Assembly (NCBI GenBank): GCA_013368315.1
Contig: JAACJM010000230.1
Coordinates: 54,101-118,100 of the forward strand
Length of the DNA stretch: 64,000 nucleotides
Direction of reading: 5' to 3'
Source: Tetrapyrgos nigripes
Taxonomy: Eukaryota > Basidiomycota > Agaricomycetes > Agaricales > Campanellaceae
Shown here: positions 10,965 through 22,544 of the stretch, piece after piece
Position numbering within the stretch: position 1 is the first letter of the stretch
Layout of the letters: each line of letters opens with the position of its first letter
Notes under the pieces: generated by a model
Told to the model about the DNA's origin: nothing
Seen by the model: only the letters and a program-made list of their open reading frames with translations
The model's database searches: none
Program-made: the position numbers and the translations under genes

Positions 10965-13110
10965 ATGTACAAGACGTCTGGCGGCTTTCCTCGTACTCCC
11001 AAGATACCGAACCAGGTTCTTCCACCTAGCCCCAGTCCGGTGTACACGGCTACGACTACGAGACCTCATTACAACTACGGTTCATTTACGGCACCTACCA
11101 CAAGTATTCCCCTCAGATCTACCACCCCTTCCCCAGAGTATTATAGACCTCGACGTGATTCGTCCTCGTCTAGATCGCACGACACTACCAACACGAGGAT
11201 GCGGAGAAACTCTGGGCCTTCTGATACTAGTAAGCGCCCGTTTAGCGCTGGTGTGCAAAAACTTACAATTCCGCTCTAGAGCCTTTAAAGTCTATCTTAA
11301 AGAAGACCGTCGACTCCGTGATAAACACTTGTAAGTACTATCAGCTTTCTTTGTCTCCCTTTCGTTTCCTCATTCAAAGCTCGTGGTATCAAATATTTCC
11401 TTATCTTTCGACGTCTTGACTGACATCGGATAAACCTTCATACAGTTCGTTCGTCAAGTAGAGTAGAGACCACGAGACCTTTGGCCAATGGTATGTCTGG
11501 TTTCTGGACAGTTTATGAGAAAAAGGAAGTGATGGCGAGTTGACAGTGGTTGATTATGACCGTTATGCACCGATACCGTGTAGGTCCCCGTTTACGGTTG
11601 GCGTTGAGAGCTTTTTTGACGATTGTTCTTTATACTAGTCGAAAACTCTTCTCCGACGAGGGGTCGTACTCCAGCACCGGTACCAGTTCCGAGTAAGTTT
11701 CTCTAGTATTTGTAAAAGCGACAAGCTCACACTTATCGTCCTATAGTGCATCATCATTCGACAACGGGCGTAGCACGGACGTCCTCATCTAGTAAGATTT
11801 CCACTATGGACAAGATAGAATTTAAGATCTGATAGCCATTGTTTCAAGCTCACAGCCGCTCGAGGTCTAGAGATCATTCAACGACTAGGTCGACTGAAGA
11901 CCATTTAATGAGTGAGTTTCGTTTGTTGCCCAAAGAGGAAATGATACTCAGCATGCCCTCAGAGCCTCATCGATCATCGAGCAGGAAAGACTACCCGGCT
12001 GTACCTCCAAAGCACAGGTCGGTAACTTCGTCAGGTAGGCCGATCTATGACGACTGTTTCTTTCAGGCTGCTAAGCGCGTCTTCCAGACTCTGGAGCCGC
12101 CAGTGACTATGAGGTCATGAAGGTTCATCGGAAGCATCATCATTCAAGTCATCATAGTTCCAAGTCGAGGTCTTCCGGGACTTCGTCTAGTGGTGAGAGT
12201 TTCCGTCCTCGAGTTCTTTTCTCCATTAACACGAAGCAACAGATTCGGGTCATATGAGCGATAGCACACCCAACTTTAAGGTGAAGGCTATTTATGCTAA
12301 TAAACCACCTGGAGGTGAGGCTTTGTGCCATTGATCAAGCATGCCATGAAATTGACCAATGTATGCAGGACATCGTTACCCTTTAACTCCGAATACACGT
12401 AAGTATCAAAAACGTGCTTGAGATTGACCAATAGTTGAACCCATCTATGTTTTTAGACCCGCCACGGTCTCGTCTCTCCAAAGGATGCGGCGAAGAGTGG
12501 GAGAGTGAGTCGTTCTGTATACGTACATGCTTCATTGACCTGACGTTTACCCTGTGCTTTCTCCATAGATTCTTCGAAGCATGAGGCTATATCTCTGATG
12601 TGGCCACTGGTCGGCGAGCGTCTTAATCACAAGGGACACGTTCAGGCGTGCCCGTTGTATTTCGACGTTGCTTTTGAACCTTGGTACAATGTATCAATAT
12701 GGTCTGCGACTGAGAAGAGAGCCAGGAAGTTCTTCCCCGCGCAACAAGAGTGTCCAGCATCTCCCCGAACTTTGTTAACGGAGATGACCATTTTTTGCGA
12801 CATGATGGACATGTGGCCGGTGAGGGTTGTGAGGAAGGAAGGGATCCGGTGCCTCGACGTTTTCGATGCGATTTATAGGACTTACGCCGTACCGGTTACT
12901 GATAAGGAGAAACAGATTTTGGGGCCGGAGGTTATCCTTCGTTCAGAGGCCGCCTTTTCTCAACGTATCAGAGACGGACCAGGTCTACCCTACGTCAACG
13001 AGAGGTTGGGTGTACTTCGGGTGGACACTTTAGCGAACTATCGCATTTTCGGAGGGCTGGTCCAGAACGGGGAGGACTGGAAACTTATCCTCAAAGATCC
13101 TCGACACTGA
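10965..13110 (+). CDS. DUF6699-like protein with disordered N-terminal half
   Basis: The proposed start is the ATG at 10965 (MYKTSGGFPRTPK). The N-terminal half is Ser, Thr, Pro and Arg rich and is spread over roughly ten tiny exons, for example 11279-11330 and 11456-11490, separated by introns with clear GTAAGT/GTATGT and CAG/TAG signals. The last exon, from about 12570, carries the folded part: SLMWPLVGERLN, CPLYFDVAFEPW, PASPRTLLTEMTIFCD, CLDVFDAIYRTYAVPVT, ending RIFGGLVQNGEDWKLIL and TGA 13108-13110. This layout matches the basidiomycete-expanded DUF6699 family, whose function is not established. I cannot fix every small exon by eye, so the N-terminal half is provisional. Confidence 0.7.
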
Positions 13111-14239
13111 TCCTTGACCATTCTAACGACTACCTTTCATTTTACTATCAGTGTATTTGTATCATACTTTCAAGGTATGCGCGATCTTTAACCATCCTGG
13201 AGTAAAACCACTGACTTACATCGTGCCGATCTTCAGCTCTCGGTTTTTTTGCATCATACGGTCTTTACTTGCGGCGCACTTACATTTTACTCATATCATT
13301 TGGAACACTATTTTTCATACACTAAAGGTGTAATTCCTGTTTGGCATGATGCTACAGCAAGTATCTTAACGAGACTTCCCTAGCAGCGCCTATGGGACTA
13401 ATTTATCATTGCATCCATTCGTTTACACATCCATATCCCATCCCCCTTATATCTTTCATATTATCCAACTGTGTTGGTCTTCGTTAGTTAGCACTAACCC
13501 AGCCGAAACTCCCCTCATCTGTAACCTTTTATATGTATACAGATTCCATGTAAACCCCTACTCCATCGTCCAATAGGATGCATTGCCTTATACGTATAAG
13601 TTGAAGAAGGAAGAGTTTCATGCATCGTCACTCTCTTCAGTGGACGATCCTGAGTAAGTAGTTACGAGGCCCTTTAGGCCGAGTTAACTTATGTCGACCC
13701 CTCAATTGAGTAGCAAAGGTTCTCACGGGTTCTAACTTTTACACGCCACCACAGCGCTCCGAAGTACCCGAACTGACGCTCGATACGTCATAGCTCATTT
13801 CTGCCTTGCCGCCCACCAACCACGATGAGCTTCAGGTGTATTTACCTTCCCTCAGCAGCCGTCGCAAGTCCAACTGCCGCTCTCTGAACCACTACGGGCT
13901 CCTCCACCCAACGTTCAAGATGTCATTACAGAAGATATTAAGCTCTATCTAATTTTTTTAGTCAATTTTACAGTATTACTTAATTACTTATACAATGGGC
14001 CTCGTAATTTGCCATGCGAAGCAGTGGCACCTTTCCCCAGTGGTGGTAGCTTGGCGGCAAGCGTCTAATCAAGCCGGTAGATCGACTAATTTAAAGCTCC
14101 GCTTATAACCATGGATCGTCAAATTTCAATCCTGAACATCCTTCGGCTCAGAGTCGTCTTACCTCGACCTTTTCCATGAAGTCCTTACTAGCATCAGGAC
14201 GGCGTCCTACAAGGTCCACTAAAAAAAACCAGGAGCAAT
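13111..14239. other. Gene-free stretch with an 11-base inverted repeat
   Basis: No supported gene. The word TTACGAGGCCC at 13662-13672 recurs in inverted orientation (GGGCCTCGTAA) at 13997-14007. This could bound a miniature element of about 345 bases, but I see no target-site duplication. Confidence 0.35.
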
Positions 14240-14410
14240 CACAGGAGAGGCAAGAACTACTTCTGGTTTCCTGTCACTTTCTTGGTATGAACAACTTGAA
14301 AACGCAGTCTGCGCCTGTCCCGGATTCGTCTGCAACAACGTCATGAATCAAAAGGTCAAGGAAACTCTATTCAAGGTCCTCGAGTCGAGCACAGTCCAGA
14401 AGGTTCTTGG
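14240..14410 (+). pseudogene. BTB/POZ gene remnant
   Basis: The short exon-like piece at 14249-14284 encodes GKNYFWFPVTFL and ends at a GTATGA donor, nearly the same as NYFWDTVTFL plus GTATGA in the intact BTB gene at 44058. After about 70 bases, VKETLFKV at 14355-14378 matches VEQSLFRV and VEDTLFKV at the start of exon 2 in the two fuller copies. The similarity then stops and frames break. It sits about 500 bases upstream of the next BTB copy, so it is a truncated tandem paralogue. Confidence 0.65.
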
Positions 14411-14749
14411 TCCATTCTTGATTACAAAGCAACAGCAAAAACCTGCCACTAAAACTCAGGTGCCTTTTGAATGAACAGCAAAAGAACCTCGTACTCTCAA
14501 AAGAGAGTACAATAATCTTTGTCTTCTCTTTCTTGACAATAATACAAAAAGACAATAGTAGCAGATATATTCCGGAGTTTTCCGTACCCAATGGTGCAGA
14601 GAAGTGCGGCGACTCTAGAGTCAGGCTTAAATGCTTCCAGTGGATTCTTCGCTCTTTCGCAATCATCGTTCCTTCCTTGTTTCTTCCCTATTGAGTAGTT
14701 CAAGAACGAAACCTAGTCTCAAACCAAGCCACTTTCGCAACCACCCGCA

Positions 14750-15767
14750 ATGTCTACCGTCCCAACCAGAAGTGTCGACTATTTTTGGCAGGACCAAATA
14801 TGTTTCAAGGTTCGGTGTTCTCAGGCTCAAGAGCTCTCGTATCAAAAACCGTTCGCTGATTGATTGCAAAAGGTCGAAGATACGCTCTTCAAAGTGCCCG
14901 ACTTTCACTTCAAGAACAGTTCGAAGATCTTTCGGAAGAGGTTTAATCTTCAAGAAGGCGACTCTCTAGAGGGTAGAAACGAAGAGAAGCCAATCGCGCT
15001 GCATGGAGTCTCGGCTTTTGATTTTGAGCAGTTCTTGCGAGCTCTTATTCCACTGTACGTCGCCTTACAGTCTACTATCATTACCGATTCGCTGAAGTCC
15101 AGCGCTTTATTTCAGTAACCCGTACAGCCTCCAGCTCACTGCGTCCGAGCCTGAATAGCGTTCAGTCTTGAAGCTCGCGACTTCTTGGCGGTTATTAGAG
15201 TATCGCACTCTGGCGGTCCAAAGATTGGACGGCGATACCAAGTACCCAATGGACGCACACGAAAAGATTTCTCTGGGGAGAAAATTTCATGTCCCTGAGT
15301 GGGTCGAATCCGGTTACACTCAGTTGGTGAAACGGTCCAAGATGTTGACTCTAGGGGAGGGAGCAACGATTGGCCCAGACTCTGCCATGAGGATCTTTCG
15401 ATTACGGGAGTGGCAGAGGATACAGCTGAAACATCACACCGAGTCATACAGTCGGCGGTCTAGTAGACGCTTTCTTGTGTTGACATCGCTTACGGTGTCC
15501 CAAGACCCAGACTCCGATATACCATTGTCCTGGAGTCTGGAGGATGCTGTGAAAGAGGAGTTCAAGAATGAGTTGAAGGATATACGTGCAGAGAACATTT
15601 CTCTTAGTGACAGTCCAGACGTGGAAGTTCCTTCCGAACCGGTGACCCCTTGTAGCATTCACACACCAGAATATGAAGCTACAGTGGAGGAATTGTTCTT
15701 GGAGTCATTCGCAGGTGATCTAACTCGGACTACGTCGGGGAAAAGTCATCGTTCTCAGCCTTACTGA
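14750..15767 (+). pseudogene. BTB/POZ domain protein gene with premature stop
   Basis: Fungal BTB/POZ proteins of this type are protein-interaction modules whose cellular roles are mostly unknown. Exon 1 (14750-14809, 60 bases) gives MSTVPTRSVDYFWQDQICFK. Exon 2 (14873-15054, 182 bases) gives VEDTLFKVPDFHFKNSS, the BTB core, and SAFDFEQFLRALIPL. Exon 3 begins at 15116 and reads NPYSLQLTASEPE, then a TAG stop at 15156-15158, then in the same frame RSVLKLATSWRLLEY and on to TGA 15765-15767. In the paralogue at 44058 the stop position is TGG (SEPDWRSVLKL), so a single G-to-A change explains it. Everything else in the frame is intact and exon 1 and 2 lengths are identical to the paralogue. The truncated product would keep most of the BTB fold but lose the C-terminal 200 residues. 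It may be a recent pseudogene or an allele. Confidence 0.82.
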
Positions 15768-15889
15768 ACCATATGTTGAACTCATTTCCCGTAGTGGCTT
15801 CAACTTTCACATTGTACGAATTGATGTAGGACGATACCAGTAAATAGCCCAGGGATAATTATTCGCTGTAGCTTGCTAGCTCTTGTACT

Positions 15890-16698
15890 TTAGAATAACG
15901 AAGTATCCTGGATCTCGAAGAAGATCATGACTCTAAAGCCGTCCTGCTCTACAAGGCAGCCCTCCTCATCGAACGAATATGAACGTAGTTCTGATATTTT
16001 CCATCAGATTGAGCGCGTAAACGAGGCAGTCAAATACTAATAGTACTCACCACAAGGTTTAAACAAATTCAAAGTATCTTGCGTGAGGTACTTGATGAAA
16101 CCTTGATGACTTATAACCAGTATATTCTCCTCCTTTCGCTCGAATAATTCTTTCCTCACGAGAGTCGCACGAACTGTAGCTTCCGCGCCGCTATGTTTTT
16201 CGTAATCCCATTCCTCGCTACATCGGCTCAAATCCAACGCTGGGAAACATCTTTGTAGGGTTTTTTTCGAGCTGGCTTTGTTGTAGATGGATGGACTGGC
16301 TTCGCGCTAGTAGGGTGGGCCAGATTTCGATGGGGATGGGATTAGGCCTAGGATCCGGATTAGGTGGATGAGTCGGGTTTGAAGACGTCGAGTCGGATCC
16401 AGACTGCAGGTTTTCAATAATCAGACACGCAGTGTGGATAGTTCATGACATTGGGGAACAGATAATGAGATCGGGTCTGAAAGAGAGCTTAGCTCTGTCA
16501 GCTTCTAAAATGCCTTCCTGTGAGAGGAGGATCGGGGAGGTCCCAGCTGCTTTGGATGTTGGGATGCACAAAGGATGCATGGAGCAGAACGTCAGTATCA
16601 CGGTACGTGTACGAGAAAAGGAAAAGAAAGCAGAAGAGTCCTTACTTGTGCATGGCTTGTCCGTGTCTGAGGATATGCACTAGTTTCTTCTTGGCCAT
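15890..16698 (-). pseudogene. Histidine phosphatase (PGAM-like) pseudogene
   Basis: The frame starts at 16698 with MAKKKLVHILRHGQAMHK; RHGQ is the catalytic histidine motif of the phosphoglycerate-mutase-like superfamily. After an intron comes SSWDLPDPPLTG, then, after a frame shift near 16525, EADRAKLSFRPDLIICSPMS, then an in-frame TGA at 16443-16445 where the family has Arg (SPMSRT; CGA to TGA), then TIHTACLIIENL. A second shift near 16300 leads to ASPSIYNKASSKKTLQRC, SEEWDYEKHSGAEATVRATL and ENILVISHQGFIKYL, which carries the second catalytic His. A last exon gives ELRSYSFDEEGCL and ends at TAA 15890-15892. At least two shifts and one nonsense codon show that it cannot make a full enzyme. 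It diverges from the kinesin gene at 17172. Confidence 0.8.
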
Positions 16699-17171
16699 GA
16701 TGATGGTACTGGTGAAAGCAAATTTTCCTGTACCGCTGTATCTATGTACCCAATGTCGGAGTCGTTTTTGGAATCTGCTTGCTTGGCTGCTTCATCGGAA
16801 ATATCGTGGAAGCCCGGAAAGAAAGGGAAGGAAGGAAGACAGATTATCGTATTTATGGAGTAGAAATAGCATCTTTTGGGATCGTTCTGGAAACTTGGCG
16901 GAAGCAAAAGAGAGACGCGTGGATCACGTGCGTGACGCGTCTGCGTAAGTTCGCACGGGCCATGTTGGTTTGGTGAGCTGTCGGACTCTCAACTCCTCCT
17001 CGGTTAAAGTTGCATCTCGGTTTTCGTCCGTTTCCTCTCTTTTCTTCAGCTCTCAGTAGACTCTTCTCTTCTTTTCTCTTTCGTCTGTCTTTCTCCTGCA
17101 AATCACTTAGGGGCTTCAACTTCACTCGTGGATGACCCTTTGACGTTCTTTCCATAACGACCACAACAACA

Positions 17172-20100
17172 ATGTCTCAGAAGATACGCATTGCAGCTCG
17201 TCTGCGTCCGAGGCTAGAGGGCGAGATTGTCGATGACGGGATCCAAGTATGCCATGCGGTAGACCAGTCGGGTGCTTCATCGTCTAGCGCAGTCAACTCG
17301 AGTGCCACCGGAAACATCAGTGGTGCATCTAATGGAAGTTATATAAGCGTGCAGAACCCTAGAGTACCAGCGCAGGTATTCAACTTTCCGTGCGTGTTTC
17401 ACTCAGGCTTTCCCTCGCGAGTTCTCATGTCGTTGCCTGGTATTCCAGATTTCACAGCTGCTATGATGAAACTTCAACTCAAGACGAAATTTTTGTTAAT
17501 GACGTTCAGCCCATGATTGATATCGTCTACGGTGGAGTGGTAAGCCTTCTCTACCTTCCTGGCTTCAGTCTTTTCTGACCGATGTCTTGGACAGACTGTG
17601 ACGATATTCGCTTATGGCGTGACTTCCTCCGGAAAGACGCATACAATGCAGGGTACAAAGGAGCAGCCAGGGGTTATACCAAGGGCGGTTCGCGTGCGTA
17701 GTTTTGCCCTTTGTTGGTGCACCCTTGTCTCGCTTATCCCTCTTCCCCTATTTTTGCTCATGGCGTTTCAAATACTGACCTCTACCTCACAGGCTCTTTT
17801 TGCCAAGAAAAGTGAATATTGTCAACACGAGATCAAATTTTCCGTGTCGTATATGGAGATATACAAAGATGAAGCTTATGACTTGTTCGTACCTAGAGAA
17901 AATGTATGTGCGGTTCTCTTGTTTTCTGCTCCCGCTGACCGAAACGCAATCTCGCAGGCTCCAAAACTACCCGTTAGAGAGAACGATACCGGAATGGTGT
18001 TTGTTGCCAATCTTTCCTCAGTACCGATGGATAGCGTGGAGCAGTTTGATCGTATATATGCGTGCGTTTCTCATCTCTTTTGGTTGGTACTACTCTAATG
18101 ATTACCGCTATCCTCAGTCAAGCAACCAAGAACCGTTCCGTAGGGTCTACCAACCTCAATCGTGCTTCGTCAAGGTCTCATGCAGTGTTAACTGTTGAAG
18201 TTGCCATGGTTGATACGGTTCAGCACATGAGTAAGATTTTCATCCTTTTCGGTGTTTGAAATGGCCTTCTCAATGTTTCTGGCTTTCTAGCACGAACCGG
18301 GAAGATCAACCTCGTCGACCTCGCCGGGTCAGAAAACAACAAGCACACAGGCAACGATTCTACGAGAATGGCAGAATCTGCTGCTATCAACAAGAGTTTG
18401 ACGGCTTTGGGACAAGTAGTGCATGCGTTGAATAAGGGTCATGTATGTGTTCCTTTCTCTCTCTTTTTTGACGAAGTGTTGCTAAGCTATTGACCAGTCC
18501 CGAATCCCCTATCGTGACTCCAAGCTAACAAGGATCCTACAAGACGCTCTTGGTGGTTCGTCTGTCGGTCTTCTGATTTGCAACATCGCCCCTGGAACGA
18601 AGTTTAGACAGGATACTCTGAATACCCTAAAGTGAGTCTCGACGACTCTTTTACTTATTGATTTGATACTAACGTGTCTTCGTAGTTTTGCCTCCAGGAC
18701 GAAGAACATTGAAAACAAGCCCGTCATCAACGAAAGAGACAACCGTCCGGCTCCCAAACCTCATTTCGCAGCTCTCAACGTCCAACAGCCCGTTTCGACC
18801 AAGATATTCCATCTATCCTCTACCACTTCTACACCGGAAGATAACGTCAACGTCAACCAGGACAATCACATCCAACAACCTCAACCCAACCCACGCAAAG
18901 AGAAAAACAAGGAGAGACGAAGTGGCCGACCGTCGATGGTACCTGTTGCCAGTGCAAGACCGAGGCAGTCGAGAATATCGGCCTTGTTCCCGGCTCCGGC
19001 TGGGGCTTTCAATTTTCAGAGCGCGTATCAACCTTTTGGAGGGACTTTGGCTGGGGCTTCGGCTTCGACTTCGGCGGGACCTGGACCGTCTTCCGTTGTG
19101 GGCTTGAGTGAGAAGGAGATTGATGAGCGGGTATGTGTATCTATACTTTTTCACATATGTCACGGCTATCTGAGAAACTGACGATCCTATCCTTATGTCA
19201 TGCACAACTCCAGATATCCAAAGCAGTCGAAATGGAAGTCGCCCGCCGTCTGGAGGAACGAGAGAAGGAGCATCTTCGGGAAGTGGAAGAGGCACGACTT
19301 GCAGCAGCAGCACAAGCATCCACATCCGCGTCCGTATCGCAACCGCATTCCGCCAAAGCATCTCCTTCGCGTCGTCAAAGTCAAACTGAAGGATCGAGGA
19401 GCACAGGCTCATTGGCTGGTACACCTTCACGGTCGGCGTCTAAGAGACGGATGTCCAAGTCACCTAGGAAAGACGGGTCCACGAAGGATAGGGATAAGGG
19501 ACGAGGTTGCTATGTCAGTACCACACGGGGTGTTGACTCCGTTATTGAAGAGACATATGGATCTGGATGAGCAGTTGAGGAATCGGTTGCAAGAGTTGGA
19601 GAGGAAGTAGTGAGTTCTTTTCTTTTGTCCGAGTCTAGGAGGTTTTTCAGTGTGCTGATGTGTCGCGAATTTTGCAGTGAGCAAGGTGACAAGGAAGCTC
19701 AACTCGCTAGCGTGCTCTCGCCGGCGTCCAAGAAGAAGACGGGTAGAGCCTATGTCTCGCTTGCTAGAGCTCATTCCGAGAAGTGCGTTCATCATTACAC
19801 TATGCACCGTGTTTTCTTCTTCTCATTCTGTTCTTTCTTTTTCTTTTTCTTTACCTGCAGAGGAGACCTCCAAGTCGCCCTTGACTTGTACCGCAAGGCC
19901 GCAAGCTATGTCCCAGACAACATCAAGCTGAAAGAGAGGTGGATAATTTTCGTCGTTAATGTCTTTCTGGATACAGTATCTCATCATGGGTTTGCCCCTT
20001 AATTTTGCTTTTATTTTTACGTTCCTTTTTTGTCGCTCGTTTTATTCACCTTCCTGTCCTTTCTGGTTTATTCTGCCATCTTACACCTTCCCTTTGGTCG

Positions 20101-20854
20101 CTCTGTCGCGTTATACCAACCATACCAACCATCCATCCTATGGAAATGCGCTATACATGATGTGTCATTGTGTATTTGCTGGAATGGCGAATGGCTGGTG
20201 CTTTGGCAATTGCGCGACTCGACCGTCGACTGGTGACCGGGTGTATTGGTGCATGTTGTTCTGTTTCTTCTTTCGTGAATTACACAGGATCATCGAAATT
20301 GAGTGGGCGGTGAAGAACAACAAGCCGTTTAAATTTGTCCCTCGCCGAAAAGATCGAAAAAGGAGAAGAAGAAAGGCAAGAATAGGAAAGCTAGATTGTT
20401 GGAAGCTGCTCTGGATGTCGACGGTGGAGGTGAAGGCGTGGAGGCTGGAGAAGCAGAAGATATACCCACGGACATCGACTTAGGCGAAGGGATCGAAGGC
20501 TTTGAGAGGGCTCTTAGCGAGATTCCGATGTCGGACGATCAAACGGACGGCGAAGATGCCGATGACGGAATGCTTCCAACGGAATCTGGTGTATTGGCTG
20601 GCCGACCACCGACGTTTGGTTCGTTTGGGTCTTTTGGAATGGAGTTGACGAATGCGACTGCAGATGCATTCGGTAGCGAGTCTCCTGCTAAAGACAATCA
20701 CAAAGGCGCTGAGAAAGGAAAAGGGACAGGGAAGCGTTCTCGGGAAGAGGACGTTGAAGCGGAGTTGGATCGCGAGAATGAAGAGGGTACACCTACCAAG
20801 AAGCTGCGAAGGAGTCCCAGGAAGAGGATTCAGATGAAAACGTATGTGTTGTGA
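17172..20854 (+). CDS. Kinesin motor protein, KIF22-like, with TPR-like tail segment
   Basis: This is a microtubule motor of about 880 residues in some 13 exons. The N-terminal motor domain starts at once ([18 protein letters not shown]), with the P-loop [15 protein letters not shown], switch I NRASSRSH, switch [12 protein letters not shown] and the [15 protein letters not shown] end of the core. A Ser/Pro-rich linker follows, then a short coiled coil ([20 protein letters not shown]), then [15 protein letters not shown] and a TPR-like helix pair ([32 protein letters not shown]). The C-terminus is lysine-rich, then acidic, then [10 protein letters not shown]. The neighbouring 5-prime region is shared with a histidine-phosphatase pseudogene. 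Two frame breaks are visible: near 19500 between KDRDKG and [13 protein letters not shown], and near 20340 between KPFKFV and [12 protein letters not shown], where CCC should be CCCC. They look like sequence errors because coding quality is high on both sides. The KIF22/Kid-like call rests on N-terminal motor placement and tail context and is tentative. Confidence 0.85.
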
Positions 20855-21591
20855 TGTTGATAGTGGTGATGATGGTGATAATGGTGATGATCATGATGAA
20901 GGAAGAGGTCTCATCTGTCCGGTGTAGAGTGGGAGGAAAAGTAAAGAATAGCCAATTGATCGGTGAAGTTGAGTGTTTGCATGAATAATCTTTTCTCGGT
21001 TCTTGGTTTGCATCTCGAATCTTAGTTGTCGATGTTTTCCACTATGTATCTAGTCTTATTTCCTATCATGATTGACTTGTCACTTAGTTATGTGTAATAC
21101 AGAGAATCGTTCCACTTTTCCGGAAGTCCTCTCCCTTCCTCTTCTCGTTGAAGAAATGACGCACTTCTATTGCACAGAGAATCGTTCCACTTTTCCGGAA
21201 GTCCTTCCTTCGTTGAAGAAATGACGCATTTCTATTGCACCGGGAAAACAGGCTCACGTTCCGATCTTATGAAACGATTACCGATGCCCCATTGTAGACT
21301 GATCCAACACCCGTCTCCGCTGTACCCATTCAGCTTCCTTCGGCATCATGACATTGGTACTGCCCCGATGAGAAAGGGCCATTCTTTCTTTGGATTGATT
21401 CGAACAGCATTGCCATGAGCGAGGGAAATTTCCCTCGAGAAATGCAGTCTATTTCGGCCTACATGACAAATGACACTGTTCTCACAGCATGTTGGACACA
21501 TTTTATAAATGGGTTCTTTCTCACTGGACGAGGATCACTTCCTGTCTCTTGTTACTACGACTAGCAGTTCTCAAGTCTCGACTGGAGGAAG
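20855..21591. other. Intergenic stretch with a tandem duplication
   Basis: This holds the 3-prime region of the kinesin gene and the promoter of the b561 gene. Short frames such as 21170-21418 fall on the duplicated block and look non-coding. Confidence 0.45.
21101..21241. repeat. Tandem duplication of a 75-base unit
   Basis: The unit at 21101-21175 is repeated at 21176-21241. Both copies contain AGAGAATCGTTCCACTTTTC and GTTGAAGAAATGACGCA; the second copy is shorter by about nine bases inside a CT-rich stretch. Confidence 0.9.
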
Positions 21592-22409
21592 ATGTCTGCC
21601 TTCTCTTCTCTCCCTTTATTCCCTACCGAAGTTTTAGCCAGAAACCATGCTATTCTGTGCACGGTTGGTTTCTTGATCCTACTACCTCTTGGAACCCTTC
21701 TGGCGAGGTATGCGAGGACGTTTACCAACAGGTGAGTCAAACCAACAACCATTCATGACACGTCCGGATAACTGACCATAGTCCATATAACACGCGTCCA
21801 GATGGTTCTTTGGGCACGCCATCATCCAACTCTTCCTCTCAGGCCCCGTCATCTTCGCGGGCTGGCACTATGGATGGAAAGCCGCAGATGAACTCGAACT
21901 CGGTCATTTCGAGGACCCACACACCAAAATGGGATTAGCCCTCCTCATTCTTTATGTTATCCAACTTGTCTGGGGATTGTTCATCCACTTTGTAAAGACA
22001 CCTAGTCCATTTGGTCCTGGGACGAGACCTCCACAGAATTACTTCCATGCGTTCCTTGGGCTGGTTATTTTGATTTTGGCACAGGAACAGGTGCGTTTGC
22101 CTTGCGATGCCTTGTGTGGTTTGTGATTGGGATGGAAGGCTGATGTACACGCGTTTGTCTACAACTCAGGTACATTATGGATTGTGGACAGAGTGGCCCA
22201 CTACCACAGGCAATATTCATACAGTCCCTCAGTCTGCGAAGCATGCTTGGATTGCGTTGGTCGTGGTATGTTGTTTCGTTGGCTATGTGCCGTGTTTCTG
22301 GACATAACTGACACGCAAATGACAGGTTTTCTGGGTTCTCTACATCGCTGGTCTTGCCCTTGTTCCGAGGCAATTTGGGCAGGAAAGCAGGGCCAGGGAG
22401 AAAGCATAG
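21592..22409 (+). CDS. Cytochrome b561-domain membrane protein
   Basis: This is a predicted di-heme transmembrane electron carrier. The start at 21592 (MSAFSSLPLFPTEVLARNHA) leads straight into the first membrane helix (ILCTVGFLILLPLGTLLARY). Further helices are WFFGHAIIQLFLSGPVIFAG, MGLALLILYVIQLVWGLFIH, NYFHAFLGLVILILAQEQ and KHAWIALVVVFWVLYIAGLA. Histidines in helices 1 to 4 (NHA, GHA, HFV/YFHA) fit the heme ligands of the family. Four exons join with GT-AG introns near 21731-21801, 22090-22170 and 22267-22325; the stop TAG is at 22407-22409. The length of about 200 residues matches a stand-alone b561 core. No DOMON domain is visible upstream, although fungal relatives often carry one. Its likely role is transmembrane electron transfer, for example to extracellular metal reduction; the donor is unknown. 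Confidence 0.85.
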
Positions 22410-22544
22410 AACCACTTCCGCATTGCTGGTGGTGTATGCATTTTTAGACTTGTAATCTTTCCATGCTCATCCGACGGAGAGCATAAATACCAGTTCTATT
22501 GTAAGCCTGCATACTGTGTAATTTTGGCCTCATTCCGCAGCAAT

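Noticed and set aside
19500..19520. A 13-base GT-AG mini-intron that would restore the kinesin frame
   Set aside because: It is far too short for spliceosomal removal; a one-base sequence error is more plausible.
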